From: Chitinophaga pinensis
GTDB lineage: Bacteria; Bacteroidota; Bacteroidia; UBA4408
Length of the DNA: 54,066 bases
Direction: 5' to 3'
NCBI GenBank assembly: GCA_945872355.1
Contig: CAMBZU010000013.1
Coordinates: forward strand, 1 to 54,066
Each line of letters opens with the position of its first letter. The stretch's first letter is position 1. The translations under genes and the position numbers were made by a program. Positions 27,047-36,446 of this stretch are shown here, piece after piece. The notes beneath the pieces are model-generated. The model did no database searches and was not told the origin of the DNA. It saw nothing but the letters and a program-made list of their open reading frames with translations.

Positions 27047-28131
27047 AAACGGGAAAGGATTGGGAGGAAATAGAAAAGTACCTCGAAGGCAAATTATCTG
27101 TCAACGAAACCAACATGTTTGAAACTAAACTTCAAGCTGACAGTGAACTTTTACAACTATTATTAGCGCATAAAAAAATGAATGTGTCACTCAACGCTTA
27201 TGGCGAGCGAGTGAGGCTTAAACAAAAGCTTGAGCAAATACATCAAGATACTTTTGCTGAAATGCCACAAAACCAACAAAATAAACTTAAAATATTTTGG
27301 ATTCAACACTATAAAACAATGGCAGTGGCTGCTTCTGTTTCATTATTGGTGGCTATTTCTACTATTCTTTATATCAATTTTCAAAAAGTACAAATTCGTC
27401 AAAGTGCAAATTTTAAAGCACTTAGAAAAGATATGGATAGAATTAAACGCTCACAAAGCGCTTTAATCAATAATTTAAATACACCTAAAAAAGAAGAAAT
27501 TGCTCCTGCAAACTACATTGGAACAGGCTTTGCTCTTACCAATGATGGTTATTTTATTACGAGTTTGCATGTTATAAAGGATGCCGATTCTGTTTTTATC
27601 CAAAATCAAAATGCACAAACCTTTAAGGCTGTTACAGTTTTTAGAAACGAACAATCTGACATTGCAATATTAAAAGTTGTTTCTTCTAATTTTGAGGCAT
27701 ACAAAACGCTTCCATACAGTTTTACTGATAAATCAGGAAACATTGGTGAACACGTGTTTACGTTAGGTTTTCCAAGAGAAGATATGGTTTATGGCGAAGG
27801 TGCACTTAGCGCTGCATCAGGTTTTGAAGGTGATACTGTTTCTTATCAAATATCAATACCTGTAAATCCGGGCAACAGTGGTGGTCCGCTTTTGGATGAC
27901 AAAGGAAACATTATTGGATTAATTAGCGGCAAGCAAACAGAAACCGAAGGCGCTGCATTTGCTGTAAAATCTCAAAGTATCATTTCAATTATTCAAGAAT
28001 TAGCCAAAGACTCACTTGAAGAAGGCTTTAAACTTAACAAGAAAAATAATTTGGCTGGTTTAAGTAGAGTCAATCAAATTAAAGTGTTGAAAGATTATAT
28101 TGTTACAATTAAAGTTTATAATCAGGAATAA
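27043..28131 (+). CDS. Membrane protein: anti-sigma-like N-terminus fused to periplasmic trypsin-like (S1C) protease
   Basis: A 362-aa single-pass membrane protein. Residues 1-50 (WEEIEKYLEGKLSVNETNMFETKLQADSELLQLLLAHKKM) match the pattern of anti-sigma factor cytoplasmic heads in Bacteroidota. One membrane segment follows (about 92-111), then a short coiled coil (113-140). The periplasmic protease domain has the full catalytic triad His176 (SLHVI), Asp206 (SDIAIL) and Ser259 (GNSGGP), as in HtrA/DegP. No PDZ domain is visible after it. Overlap with the sigma factor gene argues that it binds that factor. The protease may sense or process envelope signals, perhaps through self-cleavage (inference). 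Confidence 0.82.
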   Translation: MKTGKDWEEIEKYLEGKLSVNETNMFETKLQADSELLQLLLAHKKMNVSLNAYGERVRLKQKLEQIHQDTFAEMPQNQQNKLKIFWIQHYKTMAVAASVSLLVAISTILYINFQKVQIRQSANFKALRKDMDRIKRSQSALINNLNTPKKEEIAPANYIGTGFALTNDGYFITSLHVIKDADSVFIQNQNAQTFKAVTVFRNEQSDIAILKVVSSNFEAYKTLPYSFTDKSGNIGEHVFTLGFPREDMVYGEGALSAASGFEGDTVSYQISIPVNPGNSGGPLLDDKGNIIGLISGKQTETEGAAFAVKSQSIISIIQELAKDSLEEGFKLNKKNNLAGLSRVNQIKVLKDYIVTIKVYNQE

Positions 28132-28149
28132 TAGTAAGATTAGGGTTAA

Positions 28150-28188
28150 AAAAAAGAGGAAAAAATAAATTATTTTTTCCTCTTTTTT
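28150..28188. terminator. Bidirectional terminator between protease and ostA-like genes
   Basis: A perfect 18-bp inverted repeat (28150-28167 and 28171-28188) with a 3-nt loop. The core is GAGGAAAAAATA paired with TATTTTTTCCTC, bordered by A-run and T-run ends. It overlaps the stop codon of the leftward OstA-like gene and lies 19 bp after the protease stop. Confidence 0.8.
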
Positions 28189-29924
28189 GCTTTGGTATTA
28201 TCAGTTTTAAAATCTTTCCATTCAAATATTTCTTCTGCTTTTGTTGGCCTATATTCCTTATACCAACTAAAATCTTTTAGCAACATATCTTTAGGATTCA
28301 CCTCCTTTGGAGGATGCATAATGCCTGAAGGTTTTTTAAACATCTTTAATTTTTCTACCTTATTGTTATTAATATAGATGGCCATATCACTGCATTCAGC
28401 TTTATTTACACCTGAAAGCGAACCATCATTATCATCTTTAATATAATAAACAGTTTCACCATTTCCGTTCACATCAATTTTTCGCATGTCATTTTCAATA
28501 AAATAACTAATCATTTTTTTACCTTTTATTTGATTGAATCTCACACTATCATATTGTGAAATAACATAGGCATTGTTGTTCATTCTCAATTGAAAAATCT
28601 TGCCATCGTACAATTTAATATTAATAAATTCAGCTGTAAGTTGGTTGGCATCACTCCAAAGTATAGGTTTAGAAAATAGTCGCATCAAAGAATCAGAGGC
28701 ACTGTATACTAAAGAATCGCATAAGCCTTGTAAATCGTTTTTAAAGAATTTTACCTTATAATGTGCATAAATCATGCGGTGGGCAGATGCAACCGAATCC
28801 TCCATTTGTACTTTTATATTGCTGTCTTTTTTGCCTTTATTTTTTCGTATTTCCTCTGTTTCTTTTGTTTTCTTCAAAGCAAAATAAGTGCTGTCGTAGG
28901 TTGCTTTTAAAGTGTCGGCATGCAAATACAAGGTGTCGGTTTTAAAATATTGTATCATCACAGCCTTGTCAGTAACAATTGATTTTTCTGAGCGTTCAAA
29001 ATACTCCAAAAAATTTCCTCTGATACTTATTTTTTGCGCACTGTCGAGCACTTCCACATTTTTTAAGGCTTTGCCATACCCATTTTTTGAATCATAAAAC
29101 AAACTATCGCCATGTAATTTTTGTTCCTTGTTTTTTAACCAAGCGTTTTTATTAAACTGAGCTTTATCTTGTTTAGTATTGTACCAACCATTTTCGCAAT
29201 AAATTTTATTAGCGCTGCTAATGATATGAGTAGGGCCATTAAAAAAGGCGGTTTCGGTGATTGTATTATAACGTAATGAATCGCAATACATTTTATAATC
29301 AGGATTTACCAACACCACATCCTTTTTAAAAAATAGATTTTTTTGACTGCTGTAGTAATAGCCGTTTTTGCTAGTAAGTGTATTTTCTTTGGTAGTAATT
29401 TTTCCTGACTTGTTGTAAAAGCCAATATTCAACTGCATATTAAAATCGAGCTGGGTGGTGGTTAATGTCATTTCTTTATCCTTTAAAGTAACCACTTTTC
29501 CTGTAATTGTAGCCAGTTTTGTATTGCCATTATACTTTAAAAAATCACCATAAAGGTGAACGCTATCGTTTTGATTAATATGTATATTTCCGAAAGCATC
29601 AAGTGCATTATTATCGTAATAATAGGCACTGTCGGCAAACATTAAAACATTATCTTGTTTAAATTGCACATGCCCCAAGAGCCGTTTAGCTCCATTGCCA
29701 AGTTCTTCATCAAATTCAAAGGAATCGGCATTTATAATTTCAATCTTGCTCACCTGCTGTGCGCGAACATTCAAAACTGTGAACGCTAGCGCAAAACCAA
29801 TTAAAATTGGAAATGCAAAGTCATTGTTTTTTGTGCCTTTCTTTAAATTCAAAGTAAGAATTTTACCTGTGTTGAAAGTGAATTTGTTTTTACTGGCAAT
29901 AAATAAGCTGTAAATAAAAAACAA
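28170..29924 (-). CDS. OstA/LptA-like periplasmic LPS-transport protein
   Basis: A 584-aa exported protein. It has repeated beta-jellyroll strands of the OstA type: KIEIINADSFEFDEELGNGAKRLLGHVQFKQDNVLMFADSAYYYDNNALDAFGNIHINQND, then GYYYSSQKNLFFKKDVVLVNPDYKMYCDSLRYN, with further DSL.Y units to about residue 500. It is much longer than E. coli LptA, which is usual in Bacteroidota. It probably forms part of the bridge carrying LPS across the periplasm. The frame opens at a TTG at 29924; a second TTG at 29852 would give a cleaner signal peptide (NLKKGTKNNDFAFPILIGFALAF, cut after VRA) and may be the true start. It is last in the fur-STAS-purA operon. Confidence 0.82.
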   Translation of the reverse strand: MFFIYSLFIASKNKFTFNTGKILTLNLKKGTKNNDFAFPILIGFALAFTVLNVRAQQVSKIEIINADSFEFDEELGNGAKRLLGHVQFKQDNVLMFADSAYYYDNNALDAFGNIHINQNDSVHLYGDFLKYNGNTKLATITGKVVTLKDKEMTLTTTQLDFNMQLNIGFYNKSGKITTKENTLTSKNGYYYSSQKNLFFKKDVVLVNPDYKMYCDSLRYNTITETAFFNGPTHIISSANKIYCENGWYNTKQDKAQFNKNAWLKNKEQKLHGDSLFYDSKNGYGKALKNVEVLDSAQKISIRGNFLEYFERSEKSIVTDKAVMIQYFKTDTLYLHADTLKATYDSTYFALKKTKETEEIRKNKGKKDSNIKVQMEDSVASAHRMIYAHYKVKFFKNDLQGLCDSLVYSASDSLMRLFSKPILWSDANQLTAEFINIKLYDGKIFQLRMNNNAYVISQYDSVRFNQIKGKKMISYFIENDMRKIDVNGNGETVYYIKDDNDGSLSGVNKAECSDMAIYINNNKVEKLKMFKKPSGIMHPPKEVNPKDMLLKDFSWYKEYRPTKAEEIFEWKDFKTDNTKAKKRKK

Positions 29925-29929
29925 TTGAC

Positions 29930-31201
29930 TTATTTTTTTCTAATGATCGTTTGGCTTCTATTTGGACCAACAGATACAATGCTTATAGGCACATTCACTG
30001 CTGATTCAATAAATGAAATATAGTCGGTTAATGCCTTTGGAAAATTAGCTTCGCTCTCAATAGCAGTTAAATCTGTGTTCCAACCAGGCAAAGCAGTGTA
30101 AATAGGTTCAGCACCTTCTGCTTCATAATCATAAGGGAAAGTTGAAGAAATTTCATCCCCAATTTTATAGGCTGTGCAAACTTTTATTTTGTCGAATTGA
30201 CTAAGTACATCGGCCTTCATCATTACCAATTCAGTAACGCCACTTACCATAATGGCATATTTTAAAGCTGGTAAATCTAACCAACCACATCTTCTTGCTC
30301 TTCCGGTGGTTGATCCAAATTCATTGCCAACCTTACGCATGTCTTCACCTTCTTGGTTGTTTAATTCAGTAGGGAAGGGGCCACTGCCTACGCGCGTGCA
30401 ATAGGCTTTAAATATGCCAATTACATTTCCTATTTTATTAGGAGCAATGCCCAATCCTGTGCAAGCGCCTGCACATGTTGTGGTAGATGAAGTAACAAAA
30501 GGGTAAGTGCCAAAATCAATGTCCAACATAGATCCTTGCGCACCTTCTGCAAGTATATTTTTACCTGCAACTAAGGCATCATTCAAATAATAATCGCTAT
30601 CGATTTGTGGAATTTTCTTTAATAATGCTAAACTTTCAAACCACTCAGCTTCCAACTTTTCTAATTGGTAACTATAATCGTAAAATGCCAGTAATTGCAT
30701 GTGTTTACTAACAAGTGTATTGTATTTATGCATAAAGTTTGGCGATAAAATATCGCCTACTCTTAAACCGTTTCGGCCTGTTTTATCCATGTAAGTTGGT
30801 CCAATTCCTTTTAAGGTAGAACCAATTTTTTCTTTCCCTTTAGCAGCTTCAGAGGCAGCATCTAAAAGACGATGTGAAGGCAGTATTAAATGGGCTTTCT
30901 TTGAAATAACCAAGCATTTAGCTGTTTCCACACCTAACTTTTCAATTGCTTCAATTTCACGTTTAAAAATAACAGGATCAATTACAACGCCATTGCCAAT
31001 CACATTCATGGTATTGGCTCTGAATATTCCTGAAGGAATAGTGTGCAGCACATGTTTAATGCCATCAAATTCTAAAGTGTGTCCTGCATTTGGTCCGCCC
31101 TGAAAACGAGCAATCATATTGTATGATGGTGTTAACACATCAACAATCTTTCCTTTACCTTCATCGCCCCACTGTAATCCTAATAATACGTCAACTTTCA
31201 T
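29930..31201 (-). CDS. purA: Adenylosuccinate synthase
   Basis: PurA joins IMP and aspartate using GTP, the first committed step from IMP to AMP, in the cytosol. The N-terminal catalytic loop LGLQWGDEGKGK (residues 7-18, Asp13) and His41 in GGPNAGHT are intact. So are the IMP-binding GIGPTYMDKTGRNGLR segment and the GTP-binding VGSGPFPTEL and STTGRARRCGWLD motifs. At 423 aa the length is normal. The ATG is at 31201. It follows the STAS gene by 23 bp and precedes the OstA-like gene by 5 bp, so it is read as one operon with a Fur-family regulator. Confidence 0.97.
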   Translation of the reverse strand: MKVDVLLGLQWGDEGKGKIVDVLTPSYNMIARFQGGPNAGHTLEFDGIKHVLHTIPSGIFRANTMNVIGNGVVIDPVIFKREIEAIEKLGVETAKCLVISKKAHLILPSHRLLDAASEAAKGKEKIGSTLKGIGPTYMDKTGRNGLRVGDILSPNFMHKYNTLVSKHMQLLAFYDYSYQLEKLEAEWFESLALLKKIPQIDSDYYLNDALVAGKNILAEGAQGSMLDIDFGTYPFVTSSTTTCAGACTGLGIAPNKIGNVIGIFKAYCTRVGSGPFPTELNNQEGEDMRKVGNEFGSTTGRARRCGWLDLPALKYAIMVSGVTELVMMKADVLSQFDKIKVCTAYKIGDEISSTFPYDYEAEGAEPIYTALPGWNTDLTAIESEANFPKALTDYISFIESAVNVPISIVSVGPNRSQTIIRKK

Positions 31202-31224
31202 GTTAATTCAATACGTTATTAATT

Positions 31225-31575
31225 TTATATTTTTATGAGCAAATGAGCCGCTTCCTTAATACTTTCAGTAATTTTAAAAACAGAATTTAATTTTGTAACA
31301 ACCAATAACTGATTCATTTTAGGCGATAAGCCAGTTACAGCAACTTCTCCACCAACATTGCGTGCTTTAGTTAAAATTCCAATCATTACACCAATGCCAC
31401 TGCTATTCATGTATTTTAAATCCTTTAAATGGAGTAAGAATTTATTTTGACCTTGTGTAATCATTTCATTGATTTCATCGAGCATAGCCTGAGCTTCATT
31501 CTTTTCCATAAGGTTACCTTTCAGGTAAATAATGTCGTAACCTGATTCATTTTTTACATCGTATTCAAATGCCAT
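31225..31575 (-). CDS. STAS-domain protein (anti-sigma factor antagonist-like)
   Basis: A 116-aa single-domain STAS protein of the SpoIIAA/RsbV type. The phosphorylatable serine lies in [15 protein letters not shown] (Ser58/Ser59), and the fold ends with [20 protein letters not shown] as expected. Such proteins bind anti-sigma kinases and are reset by PP2C phosphatases. No partner kinase is adjacent, but a PP2C-type phosphatase domain is encoded at 41646-43472. Its start overlaps the Fur-family gene by 11 bp, indicating translational coupling. Partner unknown. Confidence 0.88.
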   Translation of the reverse strand: MAFEYDVKNESGYDIIYLKGNLMEKNEAQAMLDEINEMITQGQNKFLLHLKDLKYMNSSGIGVMIGILTKARNVGGEVAVTGLSPKMNQLLVVTKLNSVFKITESIKEAAHLLIKI

Positions 31576-32077
31576 TTTTAGAATTTGTTAAGTGTTCACA
31601 TGTTCCTTTTTCAGCTAAATTGTTGCATTTTCCGAAAAAGTTAAGCGAATGGTGAGTGATTTTAAAATTTAATAGTTGTTCTGTCATTGTTTGAATTTGT
31701 TGAATCCTTGGGTCGCAAAACTCTAATACCCTGCCACAATCTTGACAAATCAAATGGTCATGCTGTTTATATTTATATGATTTTTCAAATTGGGCAATGT
31801 TTTTACCAAACTGGTGTTTGGTTATTAGCTTACAGTCTAATAATAGTTCAGTTGTGTTGTAGAGTGTAGCTCTACTTACCCTGTACTTCTTATTCTTCAT
31901 TAAAACATACAAATACTCAATATCAAAATGCCCATCATGACTGTATATTTCGTCTAAAATAGCAAATCTTTCTGGTGTTTTTCTATGTGCATGCACTTCC
32001 AAATATTGTAGAAATATTTCTCGTACAGCTTGCTTAGTATCAGCAATAGCTTTTAAATTTTGACTGTTTGTGGTCAA
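31565..32077 (-). CDS. Fur-family metalloregulator
   Basis: A 170-aa DNA-binding repressor. The winged helix is residues ~30-90 ([31 protein letters not shown] ... [19 protein letters not shown]). Structural zinc cysteines are C111/C114 (ICQDC) and C151/C160 near the end, with the HDHLIC regulatory-site sequence between. It may sense iron, zinc or peroxide; the sequence does not settle which, though the overall form is closest to Fur. The start is TTG at 32077 (TTGACCACAAAC). It heads the STAS-purA-ostA operon and overlaps the STAS gene. Confidence 0.88.
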   Translation of the reverse strand: MTTNSQNLKAIADTKQAVREIFLQYLEVHAHRKTPERFAILDEIYSHDGHFDIEYLYVLMKNKKYRVSRATLYNTTELLLDCKLITKHQFGKNIAQFEKSYKYKQHDHLICQDCGRVLEFCDPRIQQIQTMTEQLLNFKITHHSLNFFGKCNNLAEKGTCEHLTNSKNGI

Positions 32078-32109
32078 GGTTTTAGTGTATAATGTAGATA
32101 AAACTAAAT

Positions 32110-33351
32110 TTAAACAGAAGCTATTTTATCAGCCATATATTGGCCAGATTTAAGTTTATCAACAATTTTAGAGAAGGATTCAATTGTATAATTTACATCT
32201 TCTATTGTATGCACAGCTGTTGGAATAAGTCTTAAAATAATCATACCTTTTGGAACAACAGGATAAACCACCATAGAGCAAAAAATATCATAATTCTCTC
32301 TTAAATCAATAATTAAATTAGTTGCTTCAGGAATTGAGCCATTCATATAAACCGGCGTTACAGGCGAATTTGTTACTCCTATATCAAAACCAGCTTTAAC
32401 AAGCCCACTTTGTAAGGCACGTGTAATTTCCCATAATTTTTCTTTATATTCAGGATGATTGCGCATCAACTCTAAACGTTTAAGCGCACCAACTACCAAT
32501 GGCAATGGTAAACTTTTAGCAAAAATTTGAGAACGCATATTGTATCTTAAATATTCAACCACTTGCTCATCGCTGCTAATAAATCCGCCAATTAATGCGA
32601 ATGATTTAGCAAAAGTACCAAAGTAAATATCAATACCATCTTGGCAACCTTGTTCAACACCTGTACCACCACCATTGTTACCCATTGTGCCTATGCCATG
32701 TGCATCATCAACATACAAACGAAAATCGAATTTACTTTTAAGAGCAACTATTTCTTTCAGTATTCCTTGATCTCCGCGCATTCCAAATACACCTTCAGTA
32801 ATCAGCATAATGCCACCACCAGTTTCCTCAGCTAGCTTAGTAGCGCGCTCTAGTTGTTTTTCACAATCTTCAATATCATTATGTTTAAAAACATAACGCT
32901 TGCCCATGTGCAATCTAACACCATCTAATATGCAAGCATGTGACTCTGCATCATATACAATTACATCTCTTCTGTCAACCAAGCAATCAATTGAGCTTAC
33001 TGTGGCTTGATAACCAAAGTTACAAAGTATAGTATCTTCCTTGCCAACAAATGCCGAAAGTTCATTTTCTAATTGTTCGTGATAGTTTGAGTTGCCACTC
33101 ATCATTCGAGCGCCCATAGGAGAGGCAAAGCCAAATTCAGCTGCAGCATCTGTATCTGCTTTTCTAACTTCAGGATGGTTCGCTAAACCTAAGTAGTTGT
33201 TTAAACTCCAATTGAGTCGCTTACGTCCTCTGAAAATCATGTGTGGCCCAATATCTCCCTCTAATTTAGGGAAAGTAAAATAGCCATGTGATTCTTTTGC
33301 ATGCTGCCCTATTGGTCCTCTGTTGTTTTTAATTTTTTCGAAAATATCCAT
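32110..33351 (-). CDS. spt: Alpha-oxoamine synthase, probable serine palmitoyltransferase
   Basis: A 413-aa PLP-dependent fold-type I enzyme. The Schiff-base lysine is K249 in [13 protein letters not shown], the PLP-binding Asp/His lie in VDDAHG (215-219), and the stacking His138 in ESHACILDG. This subgroup in Bacteroidota is generally assigned as serine palmitoyltransferase, which condenses serine with an acyl-CoA to start sphingolipid synthesis. Glycine C-acetyltransferase or 8-amino-7-oxononanoate synthase are related alternatives. The N-terminus with [13 protein letters not shown] and FPKLEG is typical of the Bacteroidota group. ATG at 33351; divergent from carA. Confidence 0.78.
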   Translation of the reverse strand: MDIFEKIKNNRGPIGQHAKESHGYFTFPKLEGDIGPHMIFRGRKRLNWSLNNYLGLANHPEVRKADTDAAAEFGFASPMGARMMSGNSNYHEQLENELSAFVGKEDTILCNFGYQATVSSIDCLVDRRDVIVYDAESHACILDGVRLHMGKRYVFKHNDIEDCEKQLERATKLAEETGGGIMLITEGVFGMRGDQGILKEIVALKSKFDFRLYVDDAHGIGTMGNNGGGTGVEQGCQDGIDIYFGTFAKSFALIGGFISSDEQVVEYLRYNMRSQIFAKSLPLPLVVGALKRLELMRNHPEYKEKLWEITRALQSGLVKAGFDIGVTNSPVTPVYMNGSIPEATNLIIDLRENYDIFCSMVVYPVVPKGMIILRLIPTAVHTIEDVNYTIESFSKIVDKLKSGQYMADKIASV

Positions 33352-33380
33352 TGTGAATTTATAATAACGATTTTAAACCA

Positions 33381-33388
33381 CAAATGTA
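33381..33388 (-). promoter_or_regulatory. Candidate -7 promoter element of spt
   Basis: On the minus strand TACATTTG matches TAnnTTTG, about 30 nt before the ATG at 33351. A TTTG on that strand (33417-33414) is 25 nt further upstream, longer than usual, so the -33 element is uncertain. Confidence 0.35.
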
Positions 33389-33547
33389 GTTATTTTGTTG
33401 AACCTCCTACCATCAAATAAAGTACATTTTTACATATTTTCTCACAAATAAACGATTGTTTATTGTTTTTAATTGTTGACAATCTTTTAAAATTACTTTT
33501 TAGGAACTGCCTTTAAAGATGTTAATTTGCGTTCCAAAGAAATTCTT

Positions 33548-34675
33548 ATGTCCTTAGTAAATACAACTAAAAATACAGCCGATTTTCAAAGGAAAAAGGC
33601 TACATTATTGCTTGCAGATGGCAGTGTATATCGCGGAAAGGCGATTGGTAAAATAGGCACTACCACCGGTGAAATTTGTTTCAATACGGGTATGACAGGC
33701 TATCAAGAAATTTTTACAGACCCTTCTTATTTTGGTCAACTCATTGTGATGAATAATGTGCACATTGGGAATTATGGTGTAAAATCAGAGGAGTATGAAT
33801 CTAATAGCATCAAAATAGAAGGACTCATAGTGAAAAGCTTTAGCCAAACCTATTCTAGACCCGGCGCTAAAGATAGTCTGCAAAATTATTTAACGGAACA
33901 AAATAAAGTTGGAATAAGTGATATTGATACCAGAGCATTGGTGCGTCATATTAGAGATAAAGGTGCAATGAATGCTATTATTTCTTCTGAATCAGATGAT
34001 ATTGATTGGCTGCAAGCGCAACTGCAAGCTGTTCCCAACATGGCAGGGTTAGAACTTTCAAGTAAAGTTTCAACAACAAAGCCATACTTATATGGAAGTA
34101 ATAATGCAAGTAAAAAAGTAGCTGTTTTAGATTATGGGGTTAAAGAAAATATCCTGAGATGCTTAGCGGCTGAAGATTTGCAATTAATGGTTTTTCCTTA
34201 CAATACTTCTTTGGAAGAAATGGAAAAATGGGAACCACATGCTTACCACTTAAGCAATGGTCCTGGCGATCCATCAGTGATGAAGAGTGAAGTAAATGTT
34301 ATTCAGCAAATTTTAAAAACGAATAAACCGCTATTTGGTATTTGTCTTGGTCATCAATTGCTTGCAGAAGCCATTGGAATTGATACATACAAAATGAAAA
34401 ATGGGCATAGAGGCATTAATCATCCTGTGAAGAACTTAATTACCGGGCATTGTGAAATAACATCTCAAAATCATGGTTTCTCGGTTTCAACTGAAAGTGT
34501 AAAATTAAATGCTGATGTTGAAGTTACCCATATCAATTTAAACGACAATACCATAGAAGGTTTACAAGTAAAAAATAAACCTATGTTTAGTGTGCAATAC
34601 CATCCAGAAGCTGCACCTGGTCCGCTTGATAGCAGATATCTATTTCAACAATTTTCTGATTTAATAAAAAGTTGA
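33548..34675 (+). CDS. carA: Carbamoyl-phosphate synthase small subunit
   Basis: CarA is the glutaminase subunit of carbamoyl-phosphate synthase, feeding ammonia to CarB for pyrimidine and arginine synthesis. The N-terminal domain has FNTGMTGYQEIFTDPSYFGQ. The class I glutamine amidotransferase triad is Cys256 (GICLGHQ), His342 and Glu344 (YHPEAAPGP), all intact. I chose the ATG at 33548 (MSLVNTTKNT) over an in-frame TTG at 33527. The length of 375 aa is normal. carB does not follow, so the two subunits are unlinked here. Confidence 0.95.
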   Translation: MSLVNTTKNTADFQRKKATLLLADGSVYRGKAIGKIGTTTGEICFNTGMTGYQEIFTDPSYFGQLIVMNNVHIGNYGVKSEEYESNSIKIEGLIVKSFSQTYSRPGAKDSLQNYLTEQNKVGISDIDTRALVRHIRDKGAMNAIISSESDDIDWLQAQLQAVPNMAGLELSSKVSTTKPYLYGSNNASKKVAVLDYGVKENILRCLAAEDLQLMVFPYNTSLEEMEKWEPHAYHLSNGPGDPSVMKSEVNVIQQILKTNKPLFGICLGHQLLAEAIGIDTYKMKNGHRGINHPVKNLITGHCEITSQNHGFSVSTESVKLNADVEVTHINLNDNTIEGLQVKNKPMFSVQYHPEAAPGPLDSRYLFQQFSDLIKS

Positions 34676-34703
34676 ATTAGTCCTTTTAATTTAAAGATTT
34701 TCT

Positions 34704-34711
34704 TATATTTG
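34704..34711 (+). promoter_or_regulatory. Candidate -7 promoter element of the DUF5777 gene
   Basis: TATATTTG fits TAnnTTTG, 47 nt before the ATG at 34759. No TTTG is seen at the right distance upstream. Confidence 0.35.
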
Positions 34712-34758
34712 AATTTTTAATTGCTTTCAATAAAAATACATTAAACAGCCCCTTTGAT

Positions 34759-35676
34759 ATGAATATAAGTTACAAATTAACATTGTTTGCCTTACTCGGT
34801 TTTACCTTTAATTGCTGCGTTCAAGCGCAAGATTTAAATAGTTTAATGGAATCGGAAGCGCCCAAAGGAAAAGAATTTGTTACTGCATCCTTCAAGGGCA
34901 CTCGTTTAATTAATATGCATACCATAGAAACGCAAGGCAAAAGGGTGCTCGAGTACCGTATCTCACATCGTTTTGGTGACATCAAATCTGGTGGCGCAAA
35001 TGCTTATGGTTTAGATGGAGGAGCAAGCATTCGTATGGGTTTAGAATATTGTGTTGATGGTAGATTTAATTTCGGATTAGGCCGTACAAATATTAATAAA
35101 ACAGTTGATGCTTATGCAAAATACCGTTTGTTGCGTCAAACTGTTGGCAAACAAAATCCTTTAAGCATTACGCTTTTAGCAGGAACCTATTACATTACTG
35201 CGAAGGATCCTAATGCGGCAATTAATGGTTTTAATAGATACGACCCAGCAACCAATAGAATGAGTTATTGTTTTCAAGCCATGTTTGCGCGCAAGTTTGG
35301 AGATAAAGTTACTATACAACTGGCACCTACAATGGTACATTTTAATTTGGTGGAGCGTGCGGTTGATAAAAACGATATGTTTGCTTTGGCTTTTGTAGGG
35401 CGTGTGAAAATTACCAAACGTATGGCCTTTACTGCTGAATATGCTTACAGGCTTACCACTGATTATGCAGCTCAAAAAGATGCTGCAGGAGCTTCATTGT
35501 ATTACAATCCTATAGCTTTTGGTATTGATATAGAAACAGGCGGTCACGTATTTCAAATGCATTTAGCCAATTCACAAGGTATGATCGAAAGTCAATTCTT
35601 GCCATTTACAGCAACTTCTCTAAAAAATTGGGGATTAAGAATTGGGTTTAATATTTCAAGGGTATTTAGTTTGTAA
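34759..35676 (+). CDS. DUF5777-like outer-membrane beta-barrel protein
   Basis: A 305-aa exported protein with a signal peptide (cut near VQAQ, residue 24). The FVTASFKGTRLINMHTIETQGKRVLEYRISHRFGDIKSGGANAYGLDGGASIRMGLEY pattern is characteristic of the DUF5777 family in Bacteroidota. It is followed by alternating strands (FNFGLGRTN, YAKYRLLRQ, MFARKFGDKVTIQLAP, MAFTAEYAYRL) and an ILRI-type end reading WGLRIGFNISRVFSL. A barrel in the outer membrane is expected. The family function is not established; some members lie near c-type cytochrome or YceI genes, but none are near here. Confidence 0.78.
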   Translation: MNISYKLTLFALLGFTFNCCVQAQDLNSLMESEAPKGKEFVTASFKGTRLINMHTIETQGKRVLEYRISHRFGDIKSGGANAYGLDGGASIRMGLEYCVDGRFNFGLGRTNINKTVDAYAKYRLLRQTVGKQNPLSITLLAGTYYITAKDPNAAINGFNRYDPATNRMSYCFQAMFARKFGDKVTIQLAPTMVHFNLVERAVDKNDMFALAFVGRVKITKRMAFTAEYAYRLTTDYAAQKDAAGASLYYNPIAFGIDIETGGHVFQMHLANSQGMIESQFLPFTATSLKNWGLRIGFNISRVFSL

Positions 35677-36042
35677 AAAAAAAACTTAATAATATTTATA
35701 CATACTACTTGAAAGTGCTTTTTTTAAATGTTTAGGGCTTTATTTTAGCCCCAACGCAAGCATTAAAAATGGCAAACGCCTTATCGCATTAATTTAATTC
35801 TTTACTAGTTTTAACAAGCAATAGTTCGAAAAAATTGCTTGACTATATTTTCTCCATAAAATTATTAGTGCTGCAGTAAATTGCATTAATTGCTATGCAT
35901 TTTGTTTGGAGATTGCAATTTCCTTAATCAATAAAAATAATAATTTCTTGCCTTGGATTTAATTGATATATTTACAAAAAAAGTTAAAGCAAAACTTTAA
36001 TCTTTAATTAAATACGATTTCTTTTTACAATAAAATTAAAAA
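35677..36042. other. 366-bp intergenic region with small inverted repeats
   Basis: No gene is seen. A short hairpin GGGCT (35735-35739) / AGCCC (35747-35751) lacks a T-run. An inverted repeat AAGCAAT (35816-35822) / ATTGCTT (35834-35840) has an 11-nt loop. TATATTTA near 35966 is a possible but imperfect -7 element for the receiver gene. Confidence 0.4.
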
Positions 36043-36396
36043 ATGAAGAAGAAAGTAATGATTGTTGAAGATGACCAATTGCTCGCATACTTAAATGAGC
36101 AATATGTGGTTAATTGCAATTGTGAAGTGGTGGCTTGCTTTGATAATGGTGTAGATGCATTAACTTTTGCAAAAGAAAATACACTTGATTTTATTTTAAT
36201 GGATATTAGAATAGAAGGCCCAATAGACGGCATTGAAACGGCCATTTTATTGAATGAAATAAAAGATGTAAAAGTTATTTTCGTTTCTGGCAATAGCGAT
36301 GAAAAAACATATGCCCGCGCTTTAAAAACAAAGATGCTTGCTTTTTTAGTAAAACCCATAAAACAAACTGAATTAAGCGAATTTTTATTGGCTTAA
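36043..36396 (+). CDS. Single-domain response regulator (receiver)
   Basis: A 117-aa CheY-like receiver. Acidic pocket residues are in IVEDDQ (E9/D10/D11), the phosphoacceptor Asp54 in ILMDIRIEG, the switch Ser in VIFVSGNS and the conserved Lys in LVKPIK. There is no output domain. It starts the signalling block 50 bp before the hybrid kinase, which is the likely phosphodonor. It probably acts as a diffusible phosphate carrier or by protein contact. ATG at 36043. Confidence 0.9.
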   Translation: MKKKVMIVEDDQLLAYLNEQYVVNCNCEVVACFDNGVDALTFAKENTLDFILMDIRIEGPIDGIETAILLNEIKDVKVIFVSGNSDEKTYARALKTKMLAFLVKPIKQTELSEFLLA

Positions 36397-36446
36397 TTTA
36401 GTTTTTTTTGAAATAAAATCAATTACTTAGTTATTATTTAAATACC

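Noticed and set aside
35735-35751. GGGCT/AGCCC hairpin as terminator of the DUF5777 gene
   Set aside because: Only a 5-bp stem and no T-run follows it.
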